A stretch of DNA of 64,000 nucleotides, taken from assembly GCA_937949745.1 (NCBI GenBank), contig CALECM010000047.1, positions 1-64,000 on the forward strand, given 5' to 3'. Each line of letters begins with the position of its first letter. The first letter of the stretch is position 1. Below the pieces are notes generated by a model that did no database searches, was not told the DNA's origin, and saw only the letters and a program-made list of their open reading frames with translations. The translations under genes were made by a program, and so were the position numbers. This DNA comes from an uncultured Bacteroidales bacterium (GTDB taxonomy: Bacteria > Bacteroidota > Bacteroidia > Bacteroidales > WCHB1-69). Shown here one piece after another: positions 53,118-61,943 of the stretch.

Positions 53118-53987
53118 TTATTTTCTGAATTTAGGAAGTAACGCATTGGTTATTTTTACATATTCCGCATATTCGGGTTTATTGGCTAATTGTCTTTGTT
53201 CCATTAGCGGAATACTGATGAAGACAAATAAAAGATTGTTTACCAAAGGTCCGAAGAATGTCCACCAATACTGAGGAGCTACGGAAATGGTTAAAAGATA
53301 TACACCCCACCATAAAAGTATTTCTCCCAGGTAATTGGGATGGCGGGAATATTTCCATAAACCGCTGGTACAAATTTTCGCCTTTCTTTCTTTCCTGAAA
53401 CGGTGCATCTGATTATCGGTGATCAGTTGCAAAACAGTAGCCGTAATGCAAATAAGAAAAGCGATATAGGTAAAAATATTAGCTGTGGTTTCTAACCTTA
53501 GCAAATAAAAAGCAGGTACCATGGCCGCGAATACAATGATGGTTGGCATGTAATGGATACCCATGAAATTGACCAACTGCCAACGTCCCGGATTTTCTTC
53601 CCTTTTCTGAATATACCGCCAGTCCTGATGAAGCAGATTGGGAAAAGTATACATCCAGTTGCCGGTCAACCGGATAGCCCATGCCCAGATGGCGATCAGG
53701 AGCAGAATGGAAGGCACACTGAATACTCCGTAGTAAAAAGCCAGAAATGTTAGCATCACGGGCGGAGCCACGCTCCAATACGGGTCGTATACGGAGGAAT
53801 TGCTGAAAATAACGCTGAACAGGTAAACAATAACGGTGGCTACGGTATCGGCGAGTAAAAGGTAGAGGATGTCATTGCCGTTTTTGTTAAAAGAAAAAAC
53901 AAGTAATCCTGCCAGAATTGCCAGAATATAAGCAACTAAAATCACGAACATAGATGCAGTCCGTGAACCTTTAATTTTGTTCATCAT
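53118..53987 (-). CDS. DUF1295 steroid 5-alpha-reductase-like membrane protein
   Basis: A 289-residue polytopic protein with about six to seven hydrophobic segments. The DUF1295 features are YDPYWSVAPPVMLT, NWMYTFPNLLHQDWRYIQKREENPGRWQLVNFMGIHYMPT and the C-terminal TSGLWKYSRHPNYLGEILLWWGVYLL motif shared with isoprenylcysteine methyltransferases and 5-alpha-reductases. Such proteins are likely NADPH-dependent reductases of lipid-like substrates, but the substrate is unknown. Its start lies inside the 3' end of recX (17-base overlap), so it is translationally linked. Downstream of it comes prfB on the same strand. Confidence 0.8.
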   Translation of the reverse strand: MMNKIKGSRTASMFVILVAYILAILAGLLVFSFNKNGNDILYLLLADTVATVIVYLFSVIFSNSSVYDPYWSVAPPVMLTFLAFYYGVFSVPSILLLIAIWAWAIRLTGNWMYTFPNLLHQDWRYIQKREENPGRWQLVNFMGIHYMPTIIVFAAMVPAFYLLRLETTANIFTYIAFLICITATVLQLITDNQMHRFRKERKAKICTSGLWKYSRHPNYLGEILLWWGVYLLTISVAPQYWWTFFGPLVNNLLFVFISIPLMEQRQLANKPEYAEYVKITNALLPKFRK

Positions 53988-54435
53988 CGTGTAATTGTTT
54001 TAATTGGTTAATAATCATTTCATTTTCGAATCCTTTTCCTTTCAGGTAACGGTAAAGTTTCGGTTTTGTATTTTGGTTATATGGATTTATTTTACACCAT
54101 TGGCGGATATTTTCATCCAGTATTACCCGGTATTCTTCTTCCGGGATGGCATGGAGATATTTAGAAATAATTGCTGAATCTATTTTCTTTAATGAAAGAT
54201 GATATCCGATCTTTATTTTTCCCCATTTTTTCAAATTCAGTTTACTACGGATATAATTTTCAGTAAATCTTTCGTCGTTGATAAAACGGTCGCTGATAAG
54301 CCGGTCGATAATATCGTCAATGTCAACATTGCCTAAACCATAGGATCTTAATTTTTCGCGCGTTTCCCCTTCGCATCTTTCCTGGTAGCTGCAATACTTT
54401 TCTATTTTAACGAGAATATCTTCAGGTACAGGCAT
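53971..54435 (-). CDS. recX: RecX regulatory protein
   Basis: A 154-residue RecX, which caps or shortens RecA filaments. The three-helix repeat pattern is visible: YCSYQERCEGETREKLRSYG, DDIIDRLISDRFINDERFTENYIRSKLNLKKWGKIKIGYHLSLKKI, and a third repeat ending KPKLYRYLKGKGFENEMIINQLKQL. It starts 16 bases after the ribonuclease G gene, and its end overlaps the DUF1295 gene. Confidence 0.88.
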   Translation of the reverse strand: MPVPEDILVKIEKYCSYQERCEGETREKLRSYGLGNVDIDDIIDRLISDRFINDERFTENYIRSKLNLKKWGKIKIGYHLSLKKIDSAIISKYLHAIPEEEYRVILDENIRQWCKINPYNQNTKPKLYRYLKGKGFENEMIINQLKQLHDDEQN

Positions 54436-54451
54436 ATTTCAGAAATAGTTA

Positions 54452-56032
54452 TTATATATGTTGGGGTTCTCCCCATAATACAATCTCTTCATTTTCTTTA
54501 TTCAGGAATTTATATTCCATGATGTGATAATCCTGATTGGCGATAAGCTTGATCCAGGTATGGTATTTCAGGAACCATTTGAACCGTATCGAAAAAATAC
54601 CTTTTGTAAGAAAAGCATAGAGGTAACTATGGACTACAATGGTAATTTTTGATTCGTGCTGCTTATTCACCAGGAAATCAATGGTATTGTCAAGTTCCTC
54701 CACAATGAGTATACTCGCCTTGATTTTTCCTGTTCCCTGGCAGGAAGGGCACATCTCGGATGTTTCGATAATGGTGGCCTGTCTTACCCGCTGACGGGTT
54801 ACCTGGATGATTCCGAATTTATTCATAGGCAAAACCGTATGCTTGGCTTTGTCGACCTCCATAAATTCTTTGAATTTCTTATATAATGTAGCCCGGTTTG
54901 CGGTTTTATTCATGTCGATAAAATCGATGGTAATAATACCTCCCATGTCCCTCAACCTTAACTGACGAGCAATTTCCGCTGCTGCGATAAGATTTACTTC
55001 CAGGGCATTTTCTTCCTGGGATTGGGTCGATTTTACACGGTTTCCGCTATTGACATCGATAACGTGCATCGCTTCCGTGTGCTCGATAATAAGATAAACT
55101 CCGTTCTTAACGGTCACAATTTTGCCGAAAGAACCTTTGATCTGTTTGGCAACATTGAAATGTTCGAAAATAGGAGTCTTATCCTTGTAGAAATTGAGGA
55201 TCTTGGTTTTTTCGAAAGATATGGATTTAAGGTAAACCTTAAGTTCATTGTAAAGTACCGCATCATCCACGTAAATGGCGTTGAAAGAATCCGTTAAAAG
55301 ATCCCGGATAAGAGCGGAAGTTTTATCGAGGTCGGCCGCGATCTTACTGGGTATGGTTGCACTATGGAGTTTTTTGACGGCGTTTTTCCAACGCTCGGCC
55401 AATTGTTCCAGATCGTTCGATATATCTTCGATTTTTTTATTTTCAGCGACAGTACGCACGATGACCCCGAATTTCTTAGGTTTAATGCCCTGTACCAGTT
55501 TCTTGAGCCGTTTACGCTCTTCGCCGCTTTTGATTTTCTGGGAAATGGAAACTTTATCCATAAAAGGTACCAATACCAGATAACGTCCCGCTAACGAAAT
55601 TTCCGTAGTGATACGGGGGCCTTTGGTGGAGATAGGTTCTTTGGCAATCTGGACAAGGATGGGTTGCCCGGAAGAGAGAATGTTCCCGATTTTTCCTGAT
55701 TTTTCAATTTCGGGTTCGGTCGGGAAGTTGGCAATACTTTGTTTTTTAGTCTCGATAGCCTGTTTGACGAAATTATTAAGGGTGCGGACGTGGGGACCAA
55801 GATCCAGATAATGTAAAAAGGCATCTTTCTCACTTCCGATATCGACGAAAGCAGCATTAAGTCCCGGGACAATTTTTTTTACTTTTCCCAGATAGATATC
55901 CCCTACAGAAAACTGGTCTGAAGATTTCTCACGGTGAATCTCCACTAATCTTTTATCTTCCAGAAGGGCGATTTGAACTTCGTTAGGATGGGAAGTAATA
56001 ATTAATTCTTTGGTTATGTCAGTCTCGCTCAT
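54452..56032 (-). CDS. rng: Rne/Rng family ribonuclease (RNase G type)
   Basis: A 526-residue endoribonuclease of the RNase E/G family that processes rRNA and degrades mRNA. The S1 domain near the start contains GDIYLGKVKKIVPGLNAAFVDIGSEKDAFLHY, then the catalytic metal motif region MHVIDVNSGN, the DMGGIITIDFIDM segment and a Zn-link CPSCQGTGKI. No long C-terminal scaffold region is present, so it is RNase G-like in size. It precedes recX in the same direction. A stable hairpin (56059-56100) stands before its start codon. Confidence 0.92.
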   Translation of the reverse strand: MSETDITKELIITSHPNEVQIALLEDKRLVEIHREKSSDQFSVGDIYLGKVKKIVPGLNAAFVDIGSEKDAFLHYLDLGPHVRTLNNFVKQAIETKKQSIANFPTEPEIEKSGKIGNILSSGQPILVQIAKEPISTKGPRITTEISLAGRYLVLVPFMDKVSISQKIKSGEERKRLKKLVQGIKPKKFGVIVRTVAENKKIEDISNDLEQLAERWKNAVKKLHSATIPSKIAADLDKTSALIRDLLTDSFNAIYVDDAVLYNELKVYLKSISFEKTKILNFYKDKTPIFEHFNVAKQIKGSFGKIVTVKNGVYLIIEHTEAMHVIDVNSGNRVKSTQSQEENALEVNLIAAAEIARQLRLRDMGGIITIDFIDMNKTANRATLYKKFKEFMEVDKAKHTVLPMNKFGIIQVTRQRVRQATIIETSEMCPSCQGTGKIKASILIVEELDNTIDFLVNKQHESKITIVVHSYLYAFLTKGIFSIRFKWFLKYHTWIKLIANQDYHIMEYKFLNKENEEIVLWGEPQHI

Positions 56033-56053
56033 GTTTTACTGTCTTGGTCTGTA

Positions 56054-56100
56054 AATGAAAAACTAAATAATACGAATATAGGATCGTACTATTTAGTTTT
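56054..56100 (-). terminator. rho-independent terminator between the small ribosomal gene and rng
   Basis: Bases 56059-56073 pair with 56086-56100 over 15 positions with one mismatch and a 12-base loop. On the minus strand the stem is followed by T residues (TTTTTCAT), so it would end the HU/small-protein transcript before rng; it could also act as an attenuator for rng. Confidence 0.65.
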
Positions 56101-56127
56101 CATGGTTAAGAATAGGGTGAAGAAAAA

Positions 56128-56217
56128 TTATTTCTTCTTATGCCTGTTCTTTCTTAGGCGTTTTTTACGCTTATGTGTAGACATCTTATGTCTTTTTCTT
56201 TTTTTCCCGCTTGGCAT
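56128..56217 (-). CDS. 29-residue AURKAIP1/COX24-type ribosomal protein (bS22-like)
   Basis: A 29-codon gene too short for routine detection: MPSGKKRKRHKM, then STHKRKKRLRKNRHKKK. The Arg/Lys/His composition and the K-R-x-R-x-K-M...T-H-K-R-K-K-R-L-R-K pattern are those of the small ribosomal protein annotated in Bacteroidota as AURKAIP1/COX24 domain-containing. Its order with HU upstream and RNase G downstream is the usual one. A terminator follows it. Confidence 0.82.
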   Translation of the reverse strand: MPSGKKRKRHKMSTHKRKKRLRKNRHKKK

Positions 56218-56237
56218 GATATTGAAAATTAAGATTA

Positions 56238-56519
56238 TTATTTGATTTTTTTAACTTGATTTACAAAAGTTTTACAAGGCTTGAAAGCAGGAATTTTATG
56301 AGCCGGAATCACGATAGTAGTTTTTTGTGAGATATTTCTGGCAGTTTTCTCAGCTCTGTCTTTTACGATAAAGCTGCCGAAACTTCTTAGGTATACATTC
56401 TCATTTCTGGCCAATGATCCTTTAACGGTAGTCATAAAAGCCTCTACGACAGTTTGTACAGCATTTTTATCAAAACCAGTTTTGTTGGAAATTTCATTCA
56501 CGATTTCAGCTTTTGTCAT
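56238..56519 (-). CDS. HU-family DNA-binding protein
   Basis: A 93-residue nucleoid protein that bends DNA. The pattern MTKAEIVNEISNKTGF and VYLRSFGSFIVKDRAEKTARNISQ, followed by the I-P-A-x-K-x-x-x-F-K-P-C-K arm, is that of HU/IHF. It starts 20 bases upstream of the small ribosomal gene. Its own promoter element (TATTTTTG on the minus strand, 56586-56593) lies about 70 bases before the start. Confidence 0.95.
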   Translation of the reverse strand: MTKAEIVNEISNKTGFDKNAVQTVVEAFMTTVKGSLARNENVYLRSFGSFIVKDRAEKTARNISQKTTIVIPAHKIPAFKPCKTFVNQVKKIK

Positions 56520-56585
56520 AATTCAAAATTTTAAGGTTAAACTTTTTTGGGCCCCTTTATTTTGGGGTTTCCCAAAATTGGAGTG

Positions 56586-56593
56586 CAAAAATA
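56586..56593 (-). promoter_or_regulatory. HU promoter -7 element (TATTTTTG)
   Basis: On the minus strand TATTTTTG lies about 67 bases before the HU ATG at 56519. It is placed between HU and deoC. Confidence 0.5.
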
Positions 56594-56633
56594 CACTTTA
56601 TTTTATTATAAATCTACATTTTACAATTTTTTT

Positions 56634-57479
56634 TCAGATTTTTTCGCAAAGCACATCCGCCAGCCTGCTGGTTCCGATCCGGAAATAATTTTTTGTCAGC
56701 CATTGTTCTCCTAAAATATAGGAAGCGAATTTAAGGATTTGGATCGCGAATCGGGGATCGGTTATTCCGCCTGCGGATTTAATCCCTACCATTTTACCGG
56801 TCTTCATATAATGATCATGGATAGCATCCATCATGACCACAACGCTTTCCGGTGTGGCATTTACTTTTATTTTCCCGGTGGATGTTTTAATAAAATCCGC
56901 TCCGGCTGCCATAGCGATCTGCGCCGCCCGGTAGATATTATCAATATTCTTTAATTCTCCTGTTTCCAGGATCACTTTTAAAGTGACGTTTTTACAAACA
57001 CGTCTGATCGTATGTATTTCGTTGAATACTTCGTCATACCTTCCTTCCAGGAATTTGCCCCGCGAAATCACGGTATCGATCTCGTCGGCTCCCTGCATCA
57101 CCGCATAGCTTACTTCTTCGAGTTTTACATGCAACGGCGCCTGTCCGGCAGGAAAAGCTCCAGCCACACTGCTTACTTTGATTCCGCTATGTTCAAGAAT
57201 ATCCCTGGCTTCGGCAATAAATAAGGGATAAATACATACGGCCGCGGGTGCAATACCTTTTTCGACAGACTTAAAGGCTAAAGCTTTTTTGCATAATTCC
57301 CGTATTGTGGAACTGGTGTCGCTTCCTTCCAGGCTGGTAAGGTCGATACTTCCCAACAAAAATTTAAAAGCTTCGGTTTCGTTAAAATAAGGAAGTCCGG
57401 CATGGGAAAAATCGCGGATCCTTTCTTCAAGTTCCCGCTCGGAGAACGGGTAAGGCTGGATACTGGAGGCAGAAAACAT
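56634..57479 (-). CDS. deoC: deoxyribose-phosphate aldolase
   Basis: Splits 2-deoxyribose-5-phosphate to glyceraldehyde-3-phosphate and acetaldehyde in nucleoside salvage. The 281-residue enzyme has the TIM-barrel features VAGAFPAGQAPLHVKLEEV, EIDTVISRGKFL, VTLKVILETGEL (the conserved Lys relay) and FIKTSTGK, with the Schiff-base Lys, followed by VGIKSAGGI. Complete. It would work with the nucleoside phosphorylase found elsewhere in the window. Confidence 0.93.
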   Translation of the reverse strand: MFSASSIQPYPFSERELEERIRDFSHAGLPYFNETEAFKFLLGSIDLTSLEGSDTSSTIRELCKKALAFKSVEKGIAPAAVCIYPLFIAEARDILEHSGIKVSSVAGAFPAGQAPLHVKLEEVSYAVMQGADEIDTVISRGKFLEGRYDEVFNEIHTIRRVCKNVTLKVILETGELKNIDNIYRAAQIAMAAGADFIKTSTGKIKVNATPESVVVMMDAIHDHYMKTGKMVGIKSAGGITDPRFAIQILKFASYILGEQWLTKNYFRIGTSRLADVLCEKI

Positions 57480-57525
57480 ATATTTATATTACAGGTTTCT
57501 CCATAATCAACGGGTATAGACCGGA

Positions 57526-58620
57526 TTATTGGGCTTTATTTCTGGATCTAAAAGAATCAATGCCTACTTTCAGGGAAAAAACATGAGAATACATCGCGAT
57601 GGACAGATCACCGATATCGGTAAGTGCGTAGTCCACGGTTACAATATCTTTTATAGAGATTCCCAATCCGAGATTGATTTGCAATGTTGTTTTCTTCTTA
57701 TTATCGAAATCCGGTTCCTGCTGGAAATTTCCGATTCCGGCCCTTATAGCCACAATTTTCTTATATGCGAATTCCATACCGAAATGAGGATCGATACTGA
57801 TCACATTACTGCTGATAAGGGTATTCCTTTTTCTGTCGAAAGTACAATCTAAATCCAGTGCAAAAGTAGCATTAAACCCTTTTCCCAGTTCTACATATTT
57901 CGCTCCCCCGATCATCAATTTGGGTAAGGTGAGCTCCAGGGCGTTTTCCGGAATTTCATTCCCAGTTTCTTCGAATACTTTAATTACCTCTTCCGATAGA
58001 TTATAACTCCAGGCGTTAAAAGTAGAGGTAACATCCCGTAACGTGGCGCCTGCCTGCCATCCCTTATGATTATACTGTACTCCGAAATCCAGTCCGAAGC
58101 CCCAGGAACCCGCAAAATCGCCGATTTTTCTCCGGATAATTTTGGCATTTCCTCCCACCGACAGTCCTTTAATTTTTTCGAAATTATGGGCATAACTCAG
58201 AAAGAAAGCGTTATCGGCGGCGGAGAAATAAGTAATTTTATTGTAATCCACGTTACCCTGGTTATCGATCAGTTCCGTGGTATTCATGATATTATCAACC
58301 CCAAAACGGATGTAGGAAAAAGCGACTGTAGAACGTTCATTGATTTTATAACCGATAGCGCCGTAATCATATTTGGCGATGCCTGCGAAATATTCGGCAT
58401 GCATCAGGGAGAGCTGGTAATTCTTAGACATCCGGCTTAATCCGGCCGGATTCCAGTAAGCGGCGGTTACATCATCCGAAATAGCCGTCATGGTATTGGC
58501 CATTCCCAGTCCCCTTGCCCCTAAACCGAGGGAAAGGAATTCATTACTGTATTTCGCGGTTTGCGCCCATCCGTAGAAAGAAACCGATATCAGAAAAATG
58601 ACAATGAATAATTTCTTCAT
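57526..58620 (-). CDS. PorV/PorQ-family outer-membrane protein
   Basis: A 364-residue outer-membrane barrel. The signal peptide (MKKLFIVIFLISVSFYGWAQ) is followed by the family-typical NEFLSLGLGARGLGMANTMTAISDDVTAAYWNPAGLSRM. PorV is the type IX secretion shuttle protein and PorQ a related accessory; this protein's role in T9SS is therefore possible but not certain. The start at 58620 (MKKLF) was preferred over 58644, which would put a charged and non-hydrophobic stretch before the signal peptide. Standing alone between deoC and the ChaN-like gene. Confidence 0.82.
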   Translation of the reverse strand: MKKLFIVIFLISVSFYGWAQTAKYSNEFLSLGLGARGLGMANTMTAISDDVTAAYWNPAGLSRMSKNYQLSLMHAEYFAGIAKYDYGAIGYKINERSTVAFSYIRFGVDNIMNTTELIDNQGNVDYNKITYFSAADNAFFLSYAHNFEKIKGLSVGGNAKIIRRKIGDFAGSWGFGLDFGVQYNHKGWQAGATLRDVTSTFNAWSYNLSEEVIKVFEETGNEIPENALELTLPKLMIGGAKYVELGKGFNATFALDLDCTFDRKRNTLISSNVISIDPHFGMEFAYKKIVAIRAGIGNFQQEPDFDNKKKTTLQINLGLGISIKDIVTVDYALTDIGDLSIAMYSHVFSLKVGIDSFRSRNKAQ

Positions 58621-58721
58621 CCAACAAAAATATACTTTTTTCAACGGGGAATAACTACAAATATTGTAATTTTATAATATTCCGGATCAGACATTAAGAT
58701 TCCGGTAGTTCTCCGGATATA

Positions 58722-60338
58722 TTATTCCGGAAGCCATCTGTTCTGTTTTCCGCCCGTTTGTCGAAGCCGGGAGATGATCCTCTCTTTCGTTAGTTCATTA
58801 ACCGGGATCCCGAAATAAGTACCGTTTTCATCGTCCAGAATCAATGCACGCCTTTGGATTTCTTTTACGAATTCATCAGTGAAAATATCATATAGGTGAT
58901 ATTCAGGACCTTCTTCATCTAACGGACCGAAAAATAAATAGCCGTCAAAGTTTTCTTCATAAGTGCCGGCACGGCTGTCGTAGCGTCCCGGGTCATTCGC
59001 ATCGTAAGGCTCTTTGCCGAAAGGACTATCTTTCAGGTCAAATCCCACCGGATTATTTCCGTTTTCCGCGAATATCCGGTCAAAAATACCGTTTCGTAAT
59101 AGTCCTTGATTTCCCGAGGCATTATTCATAACCATGCTATGAGGAAAGACGATAAAAACATTCTTCTCAGACAATCGCCCGGCCAGTTGCATTCCGGCTG
59201 TCTGTTGGGCTACTTTTCCGCGATCTGCGGAAGCGATCCCGGGAAGTTGTGATTTCTCCGCATGGGCGAATCCTACGATGAACAGGTTATTTCTTTTATC
59301 GTTACTGTTGGTAATATGGGATTCGATTATTTCCGCCATATGGCTGTTGCGATCGACGCCCATGTTATAATAGTTGTCCAGATCTTCTTTCGTTTTTAAT
59401 TTATCCCAGGGAGCCTGCCAGTCAACCGCAATGACTTTTATTTTTTTATGGTCCGGTAAATCCCGGTTTATCTTCCACAATTCAGTAAGAAATTCGTATT
59501 CGCCGCCATCCCACCAGCCATAAACCTGTTCGGCACGCATTACATCCAGCAATAATCCAGTATCCGGAGTTTCACCATTATAGAACCGGTCGAGCACTTC
59601 CTGTTTCCACGAGGGTAATTCCATAAAAACAGTTCCTGTATTTTCCGGGAAAGCGGGGTCGAGAACAACATTTTTCATTAAATCCCATGATATTTTACGG
59701 CGATGAACTTCTCCGCAAATCACCAGTTTATATTTTTCCAGCTTACCGAGAAGATATTCTTTAGGGGACTGCCCATTGGATTTTAAATAATCGACATAAG
59801 GGGACAAGTCTGACGGGCTTTCCTTCAATACGGCAATCCTGCCTAAATAGGCCATGAACTGTTTTGATTTCCGGTCGGCGTGTCCTCTGGCATTTTCGAG
59901 GCTGTTATCCAGATCTTCTCCCGCGTTCATCCACTGGCCCTCTTCATAGGTAAGCCAGCCGATTATATAGAAAGGAGATCCGAACTCTACGATTGCCGCG
60001 GCCACGGAATCACCGTAATATCGGATCTCGACGATTTCCCTGTCAAGTATATTATTACGATTCCGTTCGTCGACAGGGTTATCCGGAGCACCGGGTTCCG
60101 GCATGGCGCCCCGGTTTCGATAGGTAACCATATTTTTTAACAAACCTTGTTTACCGTTTGCAATGGTATAGGAAAAGCTTATATAGGAATTTAATGGTGT
60201 ATTCAGATCGGTTTTCCCATCAAACACAGCTATTCGTTTGTTAACCGGTTCAACACGGGTATTTTCCGGATTATTCCGGGAATAACCGCTTACTGAGAAA
60301 AGCATAAAAATGCTTAGTAAGAAATATATATTTTTCAT
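58722..60338 (-). CDS. exported EreA/ChaN-like domain protein
   Basis: A 538-residue protein with a signal peptide (MKNIYFLLSIFMLFSVSGYS). The central part resembles the EreA/ChaN-like hydrolase or heme-binding clan: KLVICGEVHRRKISWDLM carries an E-x-H motif near residue 210, IAVDWQAPWD sits in the middle, and NLFIVGFAHAEKSQLP holds a second His. The clan uses such Glu/His residues for esterase activity or iron binding; which applies here is unknown. Last of the four-gene unit with the sigma factor. Confidence 0.6.
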   Translation of the reverse strand: MKNIYFLLSIFMLFSVSGYSRNNPENTRVEPVNKRIAVFDGKTDLNTPLNSYISFSYTIANGKQGLLKNMVTYRNRGAMPEPGAPDNPVDERNRNNILDREIVEIRYYGDSVAAAIVEFGSPFYIIGWLTYEEGQWMNAGEDLDNSLENARGHADRKSKQFMAYLGRIAVLKESPSDLSPYVDYLKSNGQSPKEYLLGKLEKYKLVICGEVHRRKISWDLMKNVVLDPAFPENTGTVFMELPSWKQEVLDRFYNGETPDTGLLLDVMRAEQVYGWWDGGEYEFLTELWKINRDLPDHKKIKVIAVDWQAPWDKLKTKEDLDNYYNMGVDRNSHMAEIIESHITNSNDKRNNLFIVGFAHAEKSQLPGIASADRGKVAQQTAGMQLAGRLSEKNVFIVFPHSMVMNNASGNQGLLRNGIFDRIFAENGNNPVGFDLKDSPFGKEPYDANDPGRYDSRAGTYEENFDGYLFFGPLDEEGPEYHLYDIFTDEFVKEIQRRALILDDENGTYFGIPVNELTKERIISRLRQTGGKQNRWLPE

Positions 60339-60458
60339 TTGGTTTGGATTATGTGGTTTTAAATTCAGGTAATATTATAGCTGGGATATGAAAATCATAT
60401 CCGTATTTTAAATTCTTTTTAAAATGATTTACTTGATTAATTGGATTATGACCGGATA

Positions 60459-60941
60459 TTATCCACCTTCGAACCACCGGTTTCTTTTCTTCTTCAGGTC
60501 AGGATTGGTACTGTCGTAAGTTTTGATCATAATAACCGTCGTTTCTCCGGTTTTGGAATTGTAATAAAAATCGAAAGTCGTTTGGGTTACTGTTTTGTCT
60601 GCCTCCGTTTTGCTGAATTCACAACGCTCGGGAACCATTACGCCGTCAATTCTCTTGTCTATTACGGAATAAGCACCGGCTTTATCTTTTTCATAAGCTT
60701 TAAACATTAATTCCTGTAATTGAGGTTTATTGTTCAGGACAATTTTAACGATATAGGAATCCGGTTTCCTTGTATCCGGGAATTTATTATCGATTACCGT
60801 CATATCCACGGTTTTATCTTTTTCGCACTCTTTGATCCACCGGATCAGATTTTCCTGTCCGGATACCCTGATGGAAAAGAATAGGATCGCTGCCAAAAGA
60901 AACAGGCATTTTAAAAACTTCATACGTTTCATAATATTCAA
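60459..60941 (-). CDS. exported DUF5024-like protein, next to an ECF sigma factor
   Basis: A 160-residue protein with a signal peptide (residues 9-28, LKCLFLLAAILFFSIRVSG). The body has a beta-rich section (SYIVKIVLNNKPQLQELMFKAYEKDKAGAYSVIDKR) and ends with TTVIMIKTYDSTNPD and a basic tail. I associate such small exported proteins with ECF-sigma operons of Bacteroidota (DUF5024), but the family call is uncertain. It is preceded by the anti-sigma-like gene (39-base gap). Confidence 0.5.
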   Translation of the reverse strand: MNIMKRMKFLKCLFLLAAILFFSIRVSGQENLIRWIKECEKDKTVDMTVIDNKFPDTRKPDSYIVKIVLNNKPQLQELMFKAYEKDKAGAYSVIDKRIDGVMVPERCEFSKTEADKTVTQTTFDFYYNSKTGETTVIMIKTYDSTNPDLKKKRNRWFEGG

Positions 60942-60980
60942 TATTCTGGTTTATAACGTCACTTCATTACTCATTTTCTT

Positions 60981-61445
60981 CTATTCGGATCGGGTATAGA
61001 GATCCCGGTATTCTTTTTCCCTTGCGGCCACCATTTCGTAAATCTCTTTTTCTTGCTGTTTGATCAGTTCGATATCATAAATCTTTTCACCGTTGATTAC
61101 CATATAACTGCCTTCATAAGGTTCGAACCCATCGACGGAAGATTTGGTGAAAGTAAAAATAACCGCAAAGACCAGGATTGCCGCAACGGCTGCGACGGTG
61201 ATTATTCTCCTGATCCTTGCCCGTTCCGTCTTTCGGTTATGCCGTATCAAAACCGGATTCCTTTTTCCAAGTTCTTTCGTGAGGCCATCGTTGTAATAGA
61301 GGAAAAACTCCCGGTATTGTTCCAAATGATCCGGTATGTTGTTGCCGGAAAAATAGAGCCATAATTCTTTCTCTTCGTCGTTCGAGGTTTTTCCTTCGAA
61401 GAATTTCCCGATCAGGTATTCCATATAATGATGCTCGTTTTTCAT
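60981..61445 (-). CDS. small membrane protein, probable anti-sigma regulator
   Basis: A 154-residue protein with one transmembrane helix (residues about 79-98, RIITVAAVAAILVFAVIFTF). The N-terminal cytoplasmic part (MKNEHHYMEYLIGKFFEGKTSNDEEKELWLYF) has the helical look of an anti-sigma domain, and the C-terminal periplasmic part is short and charged, with no FecR domain. It starts one base after the stop of the ECF sigma factor, the normal sigma/anti-sigma order. The role is inferred from context. Confidence 0.65.
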   Translation of the reverse strand: MKNEHHYMEYLIGKFFEGKTSNDEEKELWLYFSGNNIPDHLEQYREFFLYYNDGLTKELGKRNPVLIRHNRKTERARIRRIITVAAVAAILVFAVIFTFTKSSVDGFEPYEGSYMVINGEKIYDIELIKQQEKEIYEMVAAREKEYRDLYTRSE

Positions 61446-61943
61446 TTAATAATTTTTACGGTTAAATAATTCCCGTGCTTTTTTCCTTGCCCGTGACAGG
61501 TTCATCCATACCGATTCCCGGGAACAATTTAATATCCGGGCAATTTCCTCAACTTCAAGTTCATCGATATATTTCATCCTTAGTACGGCTTGTTGTAATT
61601 CCGGTAATTGGCCGACAATATTTAACAAATGCTCGGAATCGTATCTTTTCTCCATGTCGGTATCATCCGCCTGCATAAGTATATCGGAATCCATACGTTT
61701 AAATATGGAAAACCTTATTTTGTTATGTTTAAATAAATTTAAACAGAGATTCCTGGTTATTCTGATTGATAATGCGGCAAGGTTGTCGTATTGGTCCAGT
61801 TCTTCCCTGATCATCCATAATTTCGCGAATACCTCCTGTACAATATCCGAAGCGTCTTCATCATGGTCAGTATAACTCCGTGCTATCCTGATCAGATTGG
61901 CATGTAACGGAATTACCGTTTTGATGAAATTTTCTTTCTCCAT
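61446..61943 (-). CDS. ECF-family RNA polymerase sigma factor
   Basis: A 165-residue ECF sigma factor. Region 2 holds DASDIVQEVFAKLWMIREELDQYDN, and region 4 holds LQQAVLRMKYIDELEVEEIARILNCSRESVWMNLSRARKKARELF with its helix-turn-helix. It should direct transcription of this operon and perhaps others, in response to an envelope signal. First gene of a four-gene unit: sigma, membrane regulator, DUF5024-like protein, ChaN-like protein. No TonB receptor or FecR is adjacent, so this is not the classic surface-signalling arrangement. Confidence 0.9.
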   Translation of the reverse strand: MEKENFIKTVIPLHANLIRIARSYTDHDEDASDIVQEVFAKLWMIREELDQYDNLAALSIRITRNLCLNLFKHNKIRFSIFKRMDSDILMQADDTDMEKRYDSEHLLNIVGQLPELQQAVLRMKYIDELEVEEIARILNCSRESVWMNLSRARKKARELFNRKNY

